From Liolophura sinensis (taxonomy: Eukaryota > Mollusca > Polyplacophora > Chitonida > Chitonidae), in contig NC_088304.1 of the NCBI RefSeq assembly GCF_032854445.1, positions 36,476,108-36,540,107 of the forward strand: 64,000 bases of DNA, given 5' to 3'. Shown here one piece after another: positions 27,205 to 39,188 of this stretch (position 1 is its first letter; each line of letters begins with the position of its first letter). The notes below the pieces were generated by a model. The model made no database searches. It had not been told where the DNA came from and saw nothing but the letters and a program-made list of their open reading frames with translations. A program made the translations under genes and the position numbers.

Positions 27205-27762
27205 GAAGAATAATGCAATATTTTATACGCCAATGTTTTGGATGTTGCTAGGTCCAAATGCAGAAATCTGTTTATTATTATATCAGGTTTCTACTCATTG
27301 AATGTCGGCATATTAATGAATATAGTTAACATACTGTAAGGCACTGCACAGAAAAACCGCTCTTTGTAAGGATGACACAATGTTAAAACAATAATTCATT
27401 TCTCCAGAATTATTCACTTGTAAGATAACGGTCAAATTTATATGTGTAGAGAATTGGAGTATGCGCACCGAGTACGTGCATAACAACCGCCATTCATCAA
27501 ATGTGCACATTTCGAGGCAAATAAATGTCACAAAATATTATTTTTGGTGCTTAAACCTACAACTGTCCAGTAGAATATTATCCCATGTTCCAAACAAACC
27601 TCAAAGCACCTTTCTAGAATCAATAGATCTGACAGAATCAGGTGAAAATGGGCAAGTTGGTCATGAACGAAATTGACGGTCATTTAGGTTGAACCAATCG
27701 GCTGTGTTGAGAATGTAGCGGAATAAGCCAGTGAGCTTCCTTATCGTATTTTATATTTTCAG

Positions 27763-28265
27763 AATTCAAACAAAACAAAACTTATGGATATGATGCCTTC
27801 TAAAATACCCTTTCATGTAATATGTGCTTTCCTCGAAAACAAGTCACCCGCTTTTACATTGGAATGGAAAAATGATTATGGTTCGTTGGTGACACGTGTA
27901 AATTTTGCCCACATGACACCTGGGTCTAACGAAGTAGTTATAAATGGATTGCGTCACTATTTAGTGCATGCATTGGCATTTGAATGCCCTGTGTTGGACT
28001 ACATGAAGGCCTATGAGATGTCTGATACACCTTGATATGTATGGCAACATCACTCTTGGAGACCTCACTAGAGCGAACGTCCCGTGCTTTATACCACGAT
28101 GGTCCGCTTATCGTCCGCTCCAACATGTTACGTGTCGCAGAAGACGTTGACATAGAACATGATTTCTGTGAAGAGGTCAACTTTGATGAATTAAGCCATG
28201 GACAAGTGTGCACGTTCCTCATGGAAGGGTTTCGTTCAGCTGGAAAGCCATGTTCAAGACCTTAG
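27763..28265 (+). pseudogene. Possible broken coding segment, unrecognised
   Basis: An acceptor-like tract (tatattttcag, ending 27762) precedes an open frame from 27763 to a stop at 28035, with ATG at 27784. It encodes about 83 residues including FLENKSPAFTLEWKNDYGS. A second frame continues from 28041 to 28265 with balanced codon use, including EDVDIEHDFCEEVNFDELSH. A third frame around 28035-28130 (DMYGNITLGDLTRANV) is also plausible. Base composition looks coding-like compared with its flanks. I read it as a gene fragment or retrocopy broken by one or two frameshifts. I recognise no family, and a chance run of open frames is not excluded. Confidence 0.3.
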
Positions 28266-28682
28266 TCAATCAAATTTAGCCGGAAAAGTTCGTACATGGA
28301 AATTGTAAAGACCTTGGCTAAATTGCATAATATATCTATTAAAATGCGTATACATACATGTGTATCATAGCGCTAAAAACTAGTGCCCTTCGCATCTATA
28401 CCGAAGTGCGGTACCTTTAAGCTATACTTTATCCTCACTTTTTTGCAATATAATATATATTTTGTGTTTATTAGCAAAGAAATGTGGATCTTTTTGTTTT
28501 GTCTTTTTGCTTGGTGAAATAGAATTCTAGTGTTTATAGGTACCCATACATGTGTCAGATATACTTGTTTCTGGAAGGCAAAACAACCACAAAAACTCAG
28601 TTAATTACAATATATCGCTGTCAGAATTTACCTGCATTTACCACGAAATGAAGAAGGTATAAGTATAGGCTTATAAATACTA

Positions 28683-28946
28683 CTCCGTGCCTCAGTTGGT
28701 TAGCGCCTAGCGCGGCGTAATGACCCAGCAGCCTCTCACCAATGCGGCCGTTGTGAACTCAAGTCCAGCTCATGATGTCTTCTCTCCGGCCGTACGTGGG
28801 AACGTCAGCAGCAACTTGCGGATGGTCGTGGGTTCCCCCGGGCTCTGCCCGGTTTCCTCCCATCACAATGTTGCCCGCCGTAGTATAAGTAAAATATTCT
28901 TGAGTACGGCGTAACACACCAATCAAATAAATAAATAAATAAATAC
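28683..28946 (+). repeat. SINE family 1, full-length reference copy
   Basis: A tRNA-like head (GTGCCTCAGTTGGTTAGCGC as box A, 'gtgaactcaagtcc' as box B) leads into 'agctcatgatgtcttctctccggccgtacgtgg', a conserved body 'gcaacttgcggatggtcgtgggttcccccgggctctgcccggtttcctccca', then 'gtataagtaaaatattcttgagtacggcg' and a (TAAA)4 tail. This copy defines the family. Confidence 0.85.
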
Positions 28947-29045
28947 CTCAGCGAGAAAATATCAATCTTTCAAACTATAATTCCACAAATACTGTTTGCT
29001 TGCATTAAACCGTGTACATATTTTAATCGTGCTTTTAATTTTAAA
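28947..29045 (+). repeat. Segment duplicated at 33774-33872
   Basis: 'acctcagcgagaaaatatcaatctttcaaactataattccaca' and 'ccgtgtacatattttaatcgtgctt' recur about 4.8 kb away with scattered substitutions. The homology begins exactly where the SINE tail ends, so the SINE inserted at or into this repeat. Confidence 0.65.
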
Positions 29046-29673
29046 AAGCTTGTACAGATATAAGCTCTGGTTCTATTTATATCAAGACTTTTTCACATAC
29101 CTGGTGAATCAATGATTTTGTTTGATCTGATTTAATTTGATTTCTTCACCACACACACACACACACGTTGGCATTGAATTGGAGCTTGAGTTACATATGG
29201 CGGGAGTGTAGCTCCAAGGGGCTTGCTCTGTCCAGCGCAGAAATCAAAGAATTTGAATCATATTTACGGATGTAGATGCTGAGAACATAATATAACATAA
29301 CATAACATAATATCAACCCAACTAAAACTATATAAAATAATAATAGACAAATATATTTCTGGACAACTAGTAAATATCATTAGATTAAATAGGAAAGTTA
29401 ACTAGGTGGGATTTTAATTTTCTTTCAAGGAATTGACGAAATACAGAAAAGTTCTGTCGACAGTGTGTTTCATTCCCTATGCCCTGAAGATGAAGAACAA
29501 AAACATGCAGTGTTAAACCGCGTCATAGAAAATAAGTAAAGAAAGAAATTTACCCCCCCCCAGAAATTTTTTACTATATATGCTGAATTTCACGACATTT
29601 ATATAATAGAGTATTGCCGCTTTTAACCATATTACCATGGGATATGATTGAAACGACAACGAGTCGTGTCTCC

Positions 29674-29875
29674 ATTTATTTATTTATTTATTCGATTGGT
29701 GTTTACGCTATAATCAAGAATATTTCACTTATACGACGGCGGCCATCATTATGGTGGGAGGAAACCAGGCAGAACCCGGAGAAACCCCCGACCATCCACA
29801 GATTTCTGTCAGACCTTCCTAAGTATGACCAAAGGCCAACTAGAGCTAGAACTCACAGCGGCTATATGTCTGCAT
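29674..29875 (-). repeat. SINE family 1, partial copy
   Basis: (TTTA)n tail, 'gattggtgtttacgctataatcaag', 'ggcggccatcattatggtgggagg', 'cgaccatccacag', then 'agacc-ttcctaagtatgacc'. The tRNA head is degraded. Confidence 0.8.
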
Positions 29876-29961
29876 CCCTCTTCCAAAATAACTTAGGTTC
29901 AATGATATTTCTTTCTTCTATGAAACTCGAATTATGCCAGGAACTGACTACCGTCAATTTG

Positions 29962-30168
29962 GTTGTTATTTATTTATTTATTTGACGCCGTACTCAAGAA
30001 TATTTCACTTATACGACGGCTGCCAGCAAAGCCCGGGGGATACCCACGGCCATCCGCAGGGGAAGCCAGCATGAGCTGGACTTGAACTCACAGCGACCGC
30101 ATGGGTGAGAGGCTCCTGGGTCATTACGCCGCGCTAGGGCGCTAACCGTCTGAGCCACGGAGGCACCC
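29962..30168 (-). repeat. SINE family 1, near-complete copy with internal deletion
   Basis: (TTTA)n, 'gacgccgtactcaagaatatttcac', then a shortened middle, then 'agcatgagctggacttgaactcacagcgaccgca' and the head ending 'gctaaccgtctgagccacggaggc'. It lies about 90 bp from the previous copy in the same orientation. Confidence 0.85.
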
Positions 30169-30589
30169 CAATTTGCTTGTGGTTTACCCGTTTTTAAAAC
30201 TTCATTCAACCATTTTACGGTCTGCAATCAAGTTTTAAAAACTCATATCCATACACAGAGAAGACACTACCTGTTTTAAGCTATTCCTTGCTATTGCAAG
30301 GACGAAATGTAGTCCTGAGCTTCAAAAATACCTTGAATGATATGCAGTAAGGATGGAAATGCTACATCAGAGCCATACTACCATCTCTAGATTGCACTTT
30401 TATCAGCAACATATCCAAAATGCAATCTAACATCGCCACCATTCTTAAATACATTATCGTTGCCGAAAGTAAGGCCATGCATAGCATTTTGTGATTATGG
30501 TATCCTTTCTTTGTGATATTCCTTAGTTAAACGGATAATGTCTTTGAGGCAGTATCATTCAACTACACCGAGGAAAACCTTGGTTATAA

Positions 30590-30910
30590 TTGACCTCGAC
30601 CTGTCATGCACGATTTCTCTGATGTCGAATTTTACCGACTGTGGGCGAAGTTTGCCGATGAACCACGCGGCCGAATTCTGGGCGTGACAAAATCACCGGA
30701 TACTTTTCAACCTGAAACCAGTGTTCTGGTCATGTGACACGGTGGACCACACAGGATTTATCACCGTCACTTTGGCAAGGTGATAAAACAGCGGACGAAA
30801 CGACACATAATTAAAGGTTTATATTGTGAGGGTTATCGGGTTAGCCATTCGGGCCACATCTCACACGTGAGACATCGGAACAGCTGGTGTTCTTTATATA
30901 GGTGTAATCA
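30590..30910. promoter_or_regulatory. GC-richer non-repeat island, candidate regulatory element
   Basis: The segment is visibly richer in GC and CpG than its flanks, lacks long open frames and matches no repeat in the window. It contains TTTATCACC (30757-30765) inverted as GGTGATAAA (30779-30787), and further on CTCACACGTGAG, which overlaps an E-box CACGTG and a TCACAC T-box-type half-site. Regulatory function is inferred only. Confidence 0.3.
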
Positions 30911-31044
30911 ACTTCAAAAATTTGAAAATAATTATGCTGAATTTTAAATGTATCACAGTTATATTTAAATACTGAAAACTCATGTCAGTATCGAAACCTG
31001 TTTCGACGACTGTGTTTTAAATGTTATATGCTTCACTGAAATGT

Positions 31045-31260
31045 AATGGCGCAGGACGCTCCCACCGGTCGCTCCAAGTTCATCCAGCCCATACTGGCTT
31101 CCTCTCCGGCGGTGCTTGGGAATAACTGTCAGCAACCTGCGGACCTGGGTTTTCCCTGGGTTCTCGCCGGTGTCCCCCCAACATATTGCTAGCGGCCATC
31201 GTATTAGTGAAATAAATATTCTAGAGTACGGCGTAAAACAGCAAAATAAATTAAAAAATA
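31045..31260 (+). repeat. SINE family 1, divergent copy
   Basis: 'ccagcccatactggcttcctctccggcggtgcttggg', 'cagcaacctgcgga', 'atcgtattagtgaaat..cttagagtacggcgtaaaacagc'-like blocks in SINE order, then an AT-rich tail. The tRNA head is eroded. Confidence 0.7.
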
Positions 31261-31344
31261 TATAACTTCGTTCATTTTATAGAAAAAAAAGTAAATAAAG
31301 CATAAAGTTGGTCCTCACGCAGATATCAAAACAGCGTTTTTCTG

Positions 31345-31425
31345 TGATTTATCAGTTATTTATATGTTTGTCATTTAACGTTATACTCCAGAATTTTTCA
31401 CGTTCACGATGGCGGTCAGATATCT
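31345..31425 (-). repeat. SINE family 1, weak fragment
   Basis: 'gttatttatatgtttgtc', 'taacgttatactccagaatttttcac' and 'acgatggcggtcag' follow the order of a decayed SINE 3' end. Confidence 0.4.
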
Positions 31426-31574
31426 TCAAATATATCCAGCTGATATACCCTTTAGCACATCTCTCTTTAATTTTGCCGGGAGTCAGTTCCTGTAAACCTT
31501 TTATCTGACTCCGTAGATATTCATGTATTATACCATTGGCAGACATCAGGATCTATCCTTTGAGTACTTTATCT

Positions 31575-31830
31575 AATTAGGGTGTGGTTCCGCCCCCGAT
31601 TGAATGTCTCCGCCTACATGTATAAGGAGGGGATTTGTTTACTTTAGGACAGTTTAGCACAGACTGAGAAGTCTTTATGAGTCGTGTAATAAGGGCGTGG
31701 GGACCTAGGGACTGCTCCTTGACGCCGCCATAAATCGCCCCTGTCAGGTTTGTGGTCGTCTCTGGAACGGAGATGGGGACATTAGCCGGGTGCACGGATC
31801 GTCTCTGCCTCATCAACCGATCCTAAGAGA
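31575..31830. promoter_or_regulatory. GC-richer non-repeat island, candidate regulatory element
   Basis: GC-richer sequence containing 'ccgccataaatcgcc', which holds a posterior-Hox/Cdx-type CATAAA, and a minus-strand frame of 79 codons without recognisable domains. It could be a conserved non-coding element or an unrecognised exon. Confidence 0.25.
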
Positions 31831-33773
31831 ACACATGAAGCTACCAAGGGTGTTGTCATTTATCAAACGATACTCTCACATGTAAGAACGTTGGAAAGAT
31901 AATTTATGCGATATAAATGGAAATGTACGTCCATAGATTCGTGGAATTTGATACAGAAAAAATGATCATTCCAAAATCTTTCGTTTATGCCGATCGATTT
32001 GTCTTATCGACTTGTCGAATCAAAATAGGACATGTATTTTGTAAGCCGCGTTCCCAAGATGCCATTTGTCGAATCCTAGAAGGCCAATAAAATAGTGTTT
32101 GTTCTATATTTAATCACCAAGTTGAATTCGGCGACTTGGTTTGGCAAATCGCGCCGTGTGAAAGCTACTTTACCACAATTATTTCAGTAAATGGTTTTCG
32201 ATGAAACATTCAAAATGAAATCACACGGACAGACATGTTTAATACTAGTTAAAAAGAACCAAATCTTAGTTAAAAGTCGAAAACCATATATATGTATAAA
32301 TTCTGAAAAATTGTATGTATATATTCATGTATAAAGGCATAACTCGGTTCTGTGAAATAAGTGGAAATCTGCAATAAGAGTGGAAATAAGAGTTTTCTGC
32401 ATCAAAATGTAGCGCACAAGTATTAAAAGATTCCTAGATTTCGCCCACAGACGACCTAGACCCTTCAGCATTTTGACAACATTATGACAGTTAAATCTTC
32501 CAAACCAGCTCCACTCACAATGGCTGTCCACAAATTATTGATGCCATACAAGTTGTCGAATATATCGCCAAACTCGCGATGGCCACTAATGGTCTTCACA
32601 ACACCCACCACGGGTGGACGAGTAGAGTGTCCAGGCGAACAAGGTTGTGGCAAGGGTGAACACCGACATTTGTTGGGGGGCTCCCTCGCAGATGATAAGG
32701 CCTGTATAAGTCACCCGTGAAGATAACATGAGAGTTAGGCAAGTGGGACACGGCTATTTGCATTCACCACTACCCTTGCTCTCTTTCTGGTATCGCTTGT
32801 ATGCTTCTTTGATGACTAACAATTCATGGACACTAAAAACCATGAAGACGCTATATACATAAGTTTATGGCAAACCTCATTTAAAACTTAAAACAAAAGG
32901 CAACAAATGATATAATCTACGCCATCGAAAAAAAGGAGGAAACAGACCTAAACGGTCACAACGATTTTCTTTTTCCGATGCCTATTAACTCATTAAATCA
33001 TGTTTCATCTGGAATTCTTACGAGGTTATGGGTTTGGAAATGTCCAACCAACAGGAAACATGATGTCGCATCATTCTTACCCACCACACATATCTTCAAA
33101 AGGGCAAACAAGGGTTCATGTGACGTAAGCAGAACTAGCTGCTTTCTCGGGTTATATACCAACTCGCGTCTGGTTGATCCATATTGATAACATGGCGACG
33201 CGTTCGATATTCGATTCAAAACTGCGGTGTCGGAGTCATGCAGTAGGAAAGGTACGCTACTGCATGTGGAATTCGATATCGATGAATATGTGCATTTGGT
33301 CTGGGTTTGTCTTTTTAAAGACTTAATTGTGGAATTATGAACATTTAGCATTTGATTAGCTATGCATTCAACATACCCTGAGTGGAAATAGCTAAATAGA
33401 AGAGTTTGTTTCATTTAACATAATATCATGAACAGGTGGTACCTTTTTATAAGTTTATTTAATTAATGCGAAGCGGAGTCTTTGGAACTTGAAACGTCTT
33501 AAATACCACAAAAAAGTATTATTGTTGGAAAATTAGTACAAAGGTCTAAATGAGGTAAAATAAAGTGTTACGTGGTTGCGTAAGATGGCAATTTTAACAC
33601 TGTTACCTGGGTGTATACTTCATTGCTTTGCTTTAAATCAGTCAGATGTTTTACCTATATATACATATATCAATAAAACAGAAAAATCGAGCAAAATGTA
33701 CTTACAATAAGGATTGGTGACAGTAAGAGTGAAGTGTATATTTAGTGAGGTATGTATAACTAGATAGTTGATT

Positions 33774-33872
33774 TAACCTCAGCCAGAAAATACCAATGTT
33801 TCAAACTATAATTCCACAGACACAATTTGCTCGCAATAAACCGTACACATATTTTAATCGTGCTTTGAATGT
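33774..33872 (+). repeat. Segment duplicated at 28947-29045
   Basis: See the partner at 28947-29045. This copy has no SINE attached at its left edge and therefore may show the empty site. Confidence 0.65.
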
Positions 33873-34249
33873 AACTGTTTATAGGGGGAGAATGTCAAGG
33901 TTAACATGACGAGGCTAGTGACGCCAGGCTAAGTAAAATTCATATATTTGCAAATGCCCATCACACTTCTGAGAAACTACACTGCGAAGGTGTCTAAATT
34001 GCATGGGAATATGAGTCAATAAATTCGACAGTACGGAAATGCAAAAAGCTACAGGCGATCGTCATACAACGGCAGAAGCCTTTGCCTATATTTAGTAAAT
34101 ACAGTTTTGAAAACATTAACACCGCTGTAATCCAATACCAGATTTTTTTCAATGTCAGTACGGCTTTGAAAGATTTTTAGATTTAGGTTAGACTTTTGTT
34201 ATTGTATAATTTTTTTTGACATTATAAGAACTTTCGTTGGTATGAAGAA

Positions 34250-34985
34250 GAAAAGATGCAGAGAAGAGAAGGCGAGATAACTGGGTGGATTTTGTTTTGT
34301 TTTGACATACGTTCCTTTACGTCCTTCTATCTCTCTCGCTTGTTGGACAGATCCAAGCCTTTGTGCTCAAGGAAAAGGTACGCGTGTATAAGCGTATCAC
34401 TGGCTGACAGGCCGATGTGGTTCGGAGGTGTTAGGCGCAGAGGAATGAAGAAGTCGAAGCTATCATCGACCGGCTAAACCTTGAGGGCGATCGGGTGGAA
34501 ACTCCATCTAGTATCAGAGAATATGTTCTGTTGACCCACATGGGTCTCCATCATGGGTGTTGAAAAGCGGACCTGTCTATGGCTCCCTAACCATGTCCAT
34601 CTCGCTCTCATCAGAGCCGCTGAGAACGCCAAATATCCCAGTCTTCCACATTACACCATTTCCAGAAGACTTAATGTCTTAAAGTCCCGCGACAAAACTG
34701 CTTTCGGGGGCCGAAAAGGCGTCGTTGTCAACACTTCGGGCAATATGTCGGGCGGTTAAAGCAAATTTATGGCGGTAACGAATGGACTAAAGGATGGAAG
34801 AGATGAGACTGACACAGTTGTTCTCAAGCGATATCTGCCTCCGTGCAAATCAAACAGGACAGAGTCATTTGTGCGAGAATGCGGACGAACGCCCGGCTGA
34901 CATCACGCGTTTCTCCGCCCTTATCTCTTCTCTGATACTTACATGGTTAAACCATTCCTCAAAACAGCCACGGTTTTCAGCATAA
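34250..34985. promoter_or_regulatory. Long GC-richer island, candidate regulatory or exonic segment
   Basis: Several successive + frames (34256-34477, 34553-34759 and 34794-34985) are open, but they lie in different frames without splice signals I would trust. Motif-like content includes 'gcaaatttatggcggtaacg', 'gtgcaaatc' (octamer-like) and 'cttatctc' (GATA). I favour non-coding regulatory DNA, at low certainty. Confidence 0.25.
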
Positions 34986-35138
34986 CATGGCAAAGGTCTT
35001 ACACATTTTACATAAAATCAGACCTACGAACAATTATATCGACAATCAAAAGTGGGAATCCAAAATATGCGTGAGGCATAATGCAACTCACAATGAATCC
35101 ATATCTCTCAAATCAACATTTCAAAAACTATTGCTAAT

Positions 35139-36078
35139 CCACCATTGTCGCACCACATAAACATGTAATGTTGTCTTTGCTTACACTTCATACCCACCAT
35201 TGTCGCACCACATAAACATGTAATGTTGTCTTTGCTTACACTTCATACCCACCATTGTCGCACCACATAAACATGTAATGTTGTCTTTGCTTACACTTCA
35301 TACCCACCATTGTCGCACCACATAAACATGTAATGTTGTCTTTGCTTACACTTCATACCCACCATTGTCGCACCACATAAACATGTAATGTTGTCTTTGC
35401 TTACACTTCATACCCACCATTGTCGTACCACATAAACATGTAATGTTGTCTTTGCTTACACTTCATACCCACCATTGTCGTACCACATAAACATGTAATG
35501 TTGTCTTTGCTTACACTTCATACCCACCATTGTCGTACCACATAAACATGTAATGTTGTCTTTGCTTACACTTCATACCCACCATTGTCGTACCACATAA
35601 ACATGTAATGTTGTCTTTGCTTACACTTCATACCCACCATTGTCGTACCACATAAACATGTAATGTTGTCTTTGCTTACACTTCATACCCACCATTGTCG
35701 CACCACATAAACATGTAATGTTGTCTTTGCTTACACTTCATACCCACCATTGTCGCACCACATAAACATGTAATGTTGTCTTTGCTTACACTTCATACCC
35801 ACCATTGTCGCACCACATAAACATGTAATGTTGTCTTTGCTTACACTTCATACCCACCATTGTCGTACCACATAAACATGTAATGTTGTCTTTGCTTACA
35901 CTTCATACCCACCATTGTCGTACCACATAAACATGTAATGTTGTCTTTGCTTACACTTCATACCCACCATTGTCGCACCACATAAACATGTAATGTTGTC
36001 TTTGCTTACACTTCATACCCACCATTGTCGTACCACATAAACATATATTGTTAAGTCTTTGCTTACACGTCATACCTG
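35139..36078 (+). repeat. 55-bp minisatellite, 17 copies
   Basis: The unit begins CCCACCATTGTCGCACCACA and continues 'taaacatgtaatgttgtctttgcttacacttcata'. Copies are nearly identical except for one C/T site (gtcgCacc versus gtcgTacc) and a degenerate final copy with a small insertion. Near-identity implies recent expansion or ongoing homogenisation. All copies share one orientation and there is no long open frame. Confidence 0.97.
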
Positions 36079-36345
36079 CATAACTTATACAAGACAAGAC
36101 TAGCGTTATACTTTAATGATAATAGTTAAGTTACTGAATAGAAGTTTTCTTTAAAACCGTAAAAATTATATATTTTTATATATAAATATGATTTGGTATG
36201 GATCATGTAGTCCACGGATTAAATTAAGTTGTAAAATGTACTATTTGGAATAATGGTAAGTGTTTCTTTTACGACACGATTCAATTTGGATACTGTGCAA
36301 CTTCAAAATTCCAAGCACTAACTCGTATGATGAACTTAGATCGGA

Positions 36346-36806
36346 ATGAATATTGGTTACCTACCTATGTCTGCTGAACTCGAAAAGATTCGTGACTGGA
36401 TGACTTCAAACAGGCTATCGTTAAACATTAGCAAAACCAAATGTGTGGTCATCGGACCAGTATCCTCTTCTCCTAAGGACATTCCTCGGCTTTCTATGCA
36501 AGGGTCAGTATTAGATTATGTTTCCGAATTTAAATTTTGGGGTATAATGTTTAACAGCAAACATTCCTGGACATCCTATATCAGTTACTTATGCAAAAAA
36601 GTTCCTTGCAACATTGACATAATTAACCATATTAAACACTTTAAAGACAACCCAACTCTATTATACTTTATAACTCCTTCATTTCCCCTTTTCTGAACTA
36701 TGCTTGTGTTTTACGGGGTAACACTTATCCCTCTTATCTCGGACCCTTGAGCCTGTTACAAAAACGCGCAGTGCGTTCAGTAACCCTATCGAATCCACCA
36801 AAATAA
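36346..36806 (+). pseudogene. Non-LTR retrotransposon reverse-transcriptase remnant
   Basis: The frame encodes the C-terminal end of a LINE reverse transcriptase: an ELEKIRDWMTSNRLSLNISK block, then TKCVVIG, 'VSEFKFWGIMF' (the family's FKYLGI-type motif) and a W-x-SYI-x-LCKK stretch. A frameshift near 36690 moves the match to another frame with YACVLRGNTYPSYLGPLSLL and QKRAVRSVT before a stop at 36806. The palm catalytic residues lie upstream and are absent, so this is a 5'-truncated, dead copy. The motifs fit jockey/CR1/L2-like clades, and I cannot assign one more precisely. Confidence 0.8.
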
Positions 36807-37098
36807 AAGATTACTTGATGAAACAATTCTGAATTATTTTCAAACATATAAAGGTCTCATAGCAATGCACCACAGCATTTCCTTTGGCACGTGACAACGC
36901 TTTGGGTTTTTCCTAAATATTTAATACGTTCACTCTGTTATTATTTACTTATAATTACCTACAAATAGCGCCATCTTACATACTTGTACTTCCTCGGGAT
37001 AGATCAAGCCCTTTGTGACTATTCCCGCCATCGTTTACTTTCGTAAACATGTTTTCTAATTATACCTATGGTGAATAAATACAATACAATACCAGAAA
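36807..37098 (+). mobile_element. 3' UTR and tail of the LINE remnant
   Basis: AT-rich sequence after the reverse-transcriptase stop runs to GAATAAATACAATACAATACC. A short (ATACA)n tail is typical of the 3' end of CR1-like and related non-LTR elements. Confidence 0.5.
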
Positions 37099-38078
37099 AT
37101 TTAAGCATTGGGAAGTATTCAGTTGTTTCGGGTGGGTGCTTAACACCTTTTGCGTGAAATGCTCTGTATGGACCACAAACCTACCTATGTTATCTCGTTC
37201 CATGAGTTCAAATGCCATATTGCCTTCAAATGAACAGTACATCCCAAAACCAAACGCAGACGCTGTTCATGACACCAGATGCCGTGACCTGGTATATCAT
37301 AGCTGAATGAGAAATTCCGCTGCTTATATCATGATGACCGACATTCTGACCATATCATTGTGTAACTTGGCTGAAAATCACAACCTGTTAAGTTATTTGT
37401 CCACCTTTGAAGAAAACAGATTTTCAGGGTTATTTCTTCAGCACCTTATACAAATAGGGCCAGGAATAATTTTGTTTTGTTTTGAAAATGAAAGTCTTTG
37501 ATAACGTTACCATGAAAAAAAACTATAACACTTCTCACTTCTTGAAAAAGTGCCTTTTTAAACGTCAGCAAAACCATGACACGTTTCAAAACAGATAATG
37601 ACTCAAAGAACACACTAAAAGAACGGAACCCTATTTAGTTCAGTTCCAAACCTTTGCATCGTCATGATATCGGAGCATGATTTGCGGGGCCATTCAGTTA
37701 TAAACCTCTACAGCTTGTACATTATTTTGCGCTTTATGTATGTCTGTCCGCCAGTTTTTTTATGTTTGTTTCTGAAGACTATTGTTCATCAAACATCACA
37801 GGAGCAGCTTTATGGTGGCAACTCCAGGCTCTGGTTTCTGCGGTCAATTCACGGATGGTTAATCAGTGTCAATAGGCACAGTATACATATGTTAGTGGGA
37901 CGGTGACACGACTCGGCTTATGATCCAGTACTGACAGACAGCCATGTTGGAAGTGATATATAACCCGTTTTATGTCATCACTTCGCCAAATACCTACAGG
38001 CCACATGTTACAGTCTAAATCGGTCTCCTCATAATGTCCCTATATATAAGTACAAGAAAAATTTGTCTTCACAGTTCT
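37099..38078. other. Gene-free interval
   Basis: Nothing identifiable. AT-rich with short frames only. Confidence 0.4.
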
Positions 38079-38243
38079 GGGGCCGTATTTATCAAACGTC
38101 TTACGACTTAAGTCAAAAGTTCAAACCCCATTACAATAAAAAGGTTTTGCTCAAGAAAGTATAAAATGTATGTTCTGAGTTTGGGTTTTTGTAGACCTGT
38201 AAATTATGACTTAAGTCTTAAGTTGCTTGATAAATACGAGCCC
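38079..38243. mobile_element. MITE family 1, short copy
   Basis: The ends GGGGCCGTATTTATCAAACG and, on the other strand, GGGCTCGTATTTATCAAGCA form inverted repeats that continue through ACTTAAGTC. It is related to 2641-2864 but about 60 bp shorter. Confidence 0.7.
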
Positions 38244-38933
38244 TTCAGTCTATCTGTATAGTTTTCTAAACAACCAATAGTTATATCGGAATTAAAACAA
38301 CACGAGAATTACAGACGCAAACATTTAAAAACGCTACTCTGGAGATACTAGTATTAGGGAAAAAATCCATGTTCACTAATGAAATCAAATGTTATCCATT
38401 TACCAGCTCAAATTATTGACTTTCCGTAAATATCTGACTGGTGCATGTGTACTATATATTGTTAAAATGCTGCTTAAATTTTAAAAAGGTTATAATTCGA
38501 TCTATTGTACAAAATTTAGTCACATAATTACCAATTTTTAACAGTAACTCGTGTATAGACGAAAACATTATTTAAACGGTAATTATTTGGGCTGTTATCA
38601 GTCAAAATTATCAGCCAAAATTCGACTGGATGTGTCCTACAAAAACTCCTGCTTGGCGACTTTAATATTTTTCCAGTACATTTTTAAGGTATACATAATA
38701 GAACAAATTTAAGGAATGTATTATTTGTTATTCTAGTCAGTTGTGGATCTCAAAGTGCAAATTTAACAGATACAATAAATATATTATAAAAACGATTGCT
38801 TTCTGCAGGGTAAATAAAGAATTTTACTGCATTTACGTTCAGAATCATGATTTCAAATGCTTTCTTCACTTTCACACATGGCGAAAGCTGTTCCTAAACA
38901 TCTTTCATACCTAATGCTACACCTTTTTCAACT

Positions 38934-39188
38934 TACACTACAGAAATTAACCTGTTACTCTTAACAGAAAGCATGTTGCCTGAGTGATGCTAGAATGTGT
39001 TGTTATTATAGCATAAGACTCTAGCATATTCAACATACTATCCTGTTGGTCTAGTAGAATTTTTATGTTCAGTAAGTAGAATATTTGTGTTATATTTAAT
39101 ATCAATCTGCTGCAATAACAGAACACATGCTAGCATCAGTCATACAACAGACTTTCTCTTATAATTAACAGATTAATTTCTTGAGTGA
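38934..39188. mobile_element. MITE family 2, uninterrupted copy
   Basis: CACTACAGAAATTAACCTGT at the left is inverted at the right as '..ATTAACAGATTAATTTCTTGAGTG'. The inner arms 'gtgatgctagaatgtgttgttattat' and 'ataacagaacacatgctagcatca' also pair. The interior matches 26875-27204 ('tgtgttatattta', 'caatctgctgcaataaca'). Confidence 0.7.

Noticed and set aside
28683-28760. Possible tRNA gene (box A GCTCAGTTGGTTAGCGC type)
   Set aside because: It is the head of a full-length SINE with a (TAAA)n tail, repeated many times in the window.
32998-33414. 138-codon minus-strand frame
   Set aside because: No recognised domain or splice signals, and composition like its surroundings. Not reported as a gene.
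35139-36078. CRISPR-like array
   Set aside because: Units are contiguous 55-bp repeats with no unique spacers, and the DNA is eukaryotic. It is a minisatellite.
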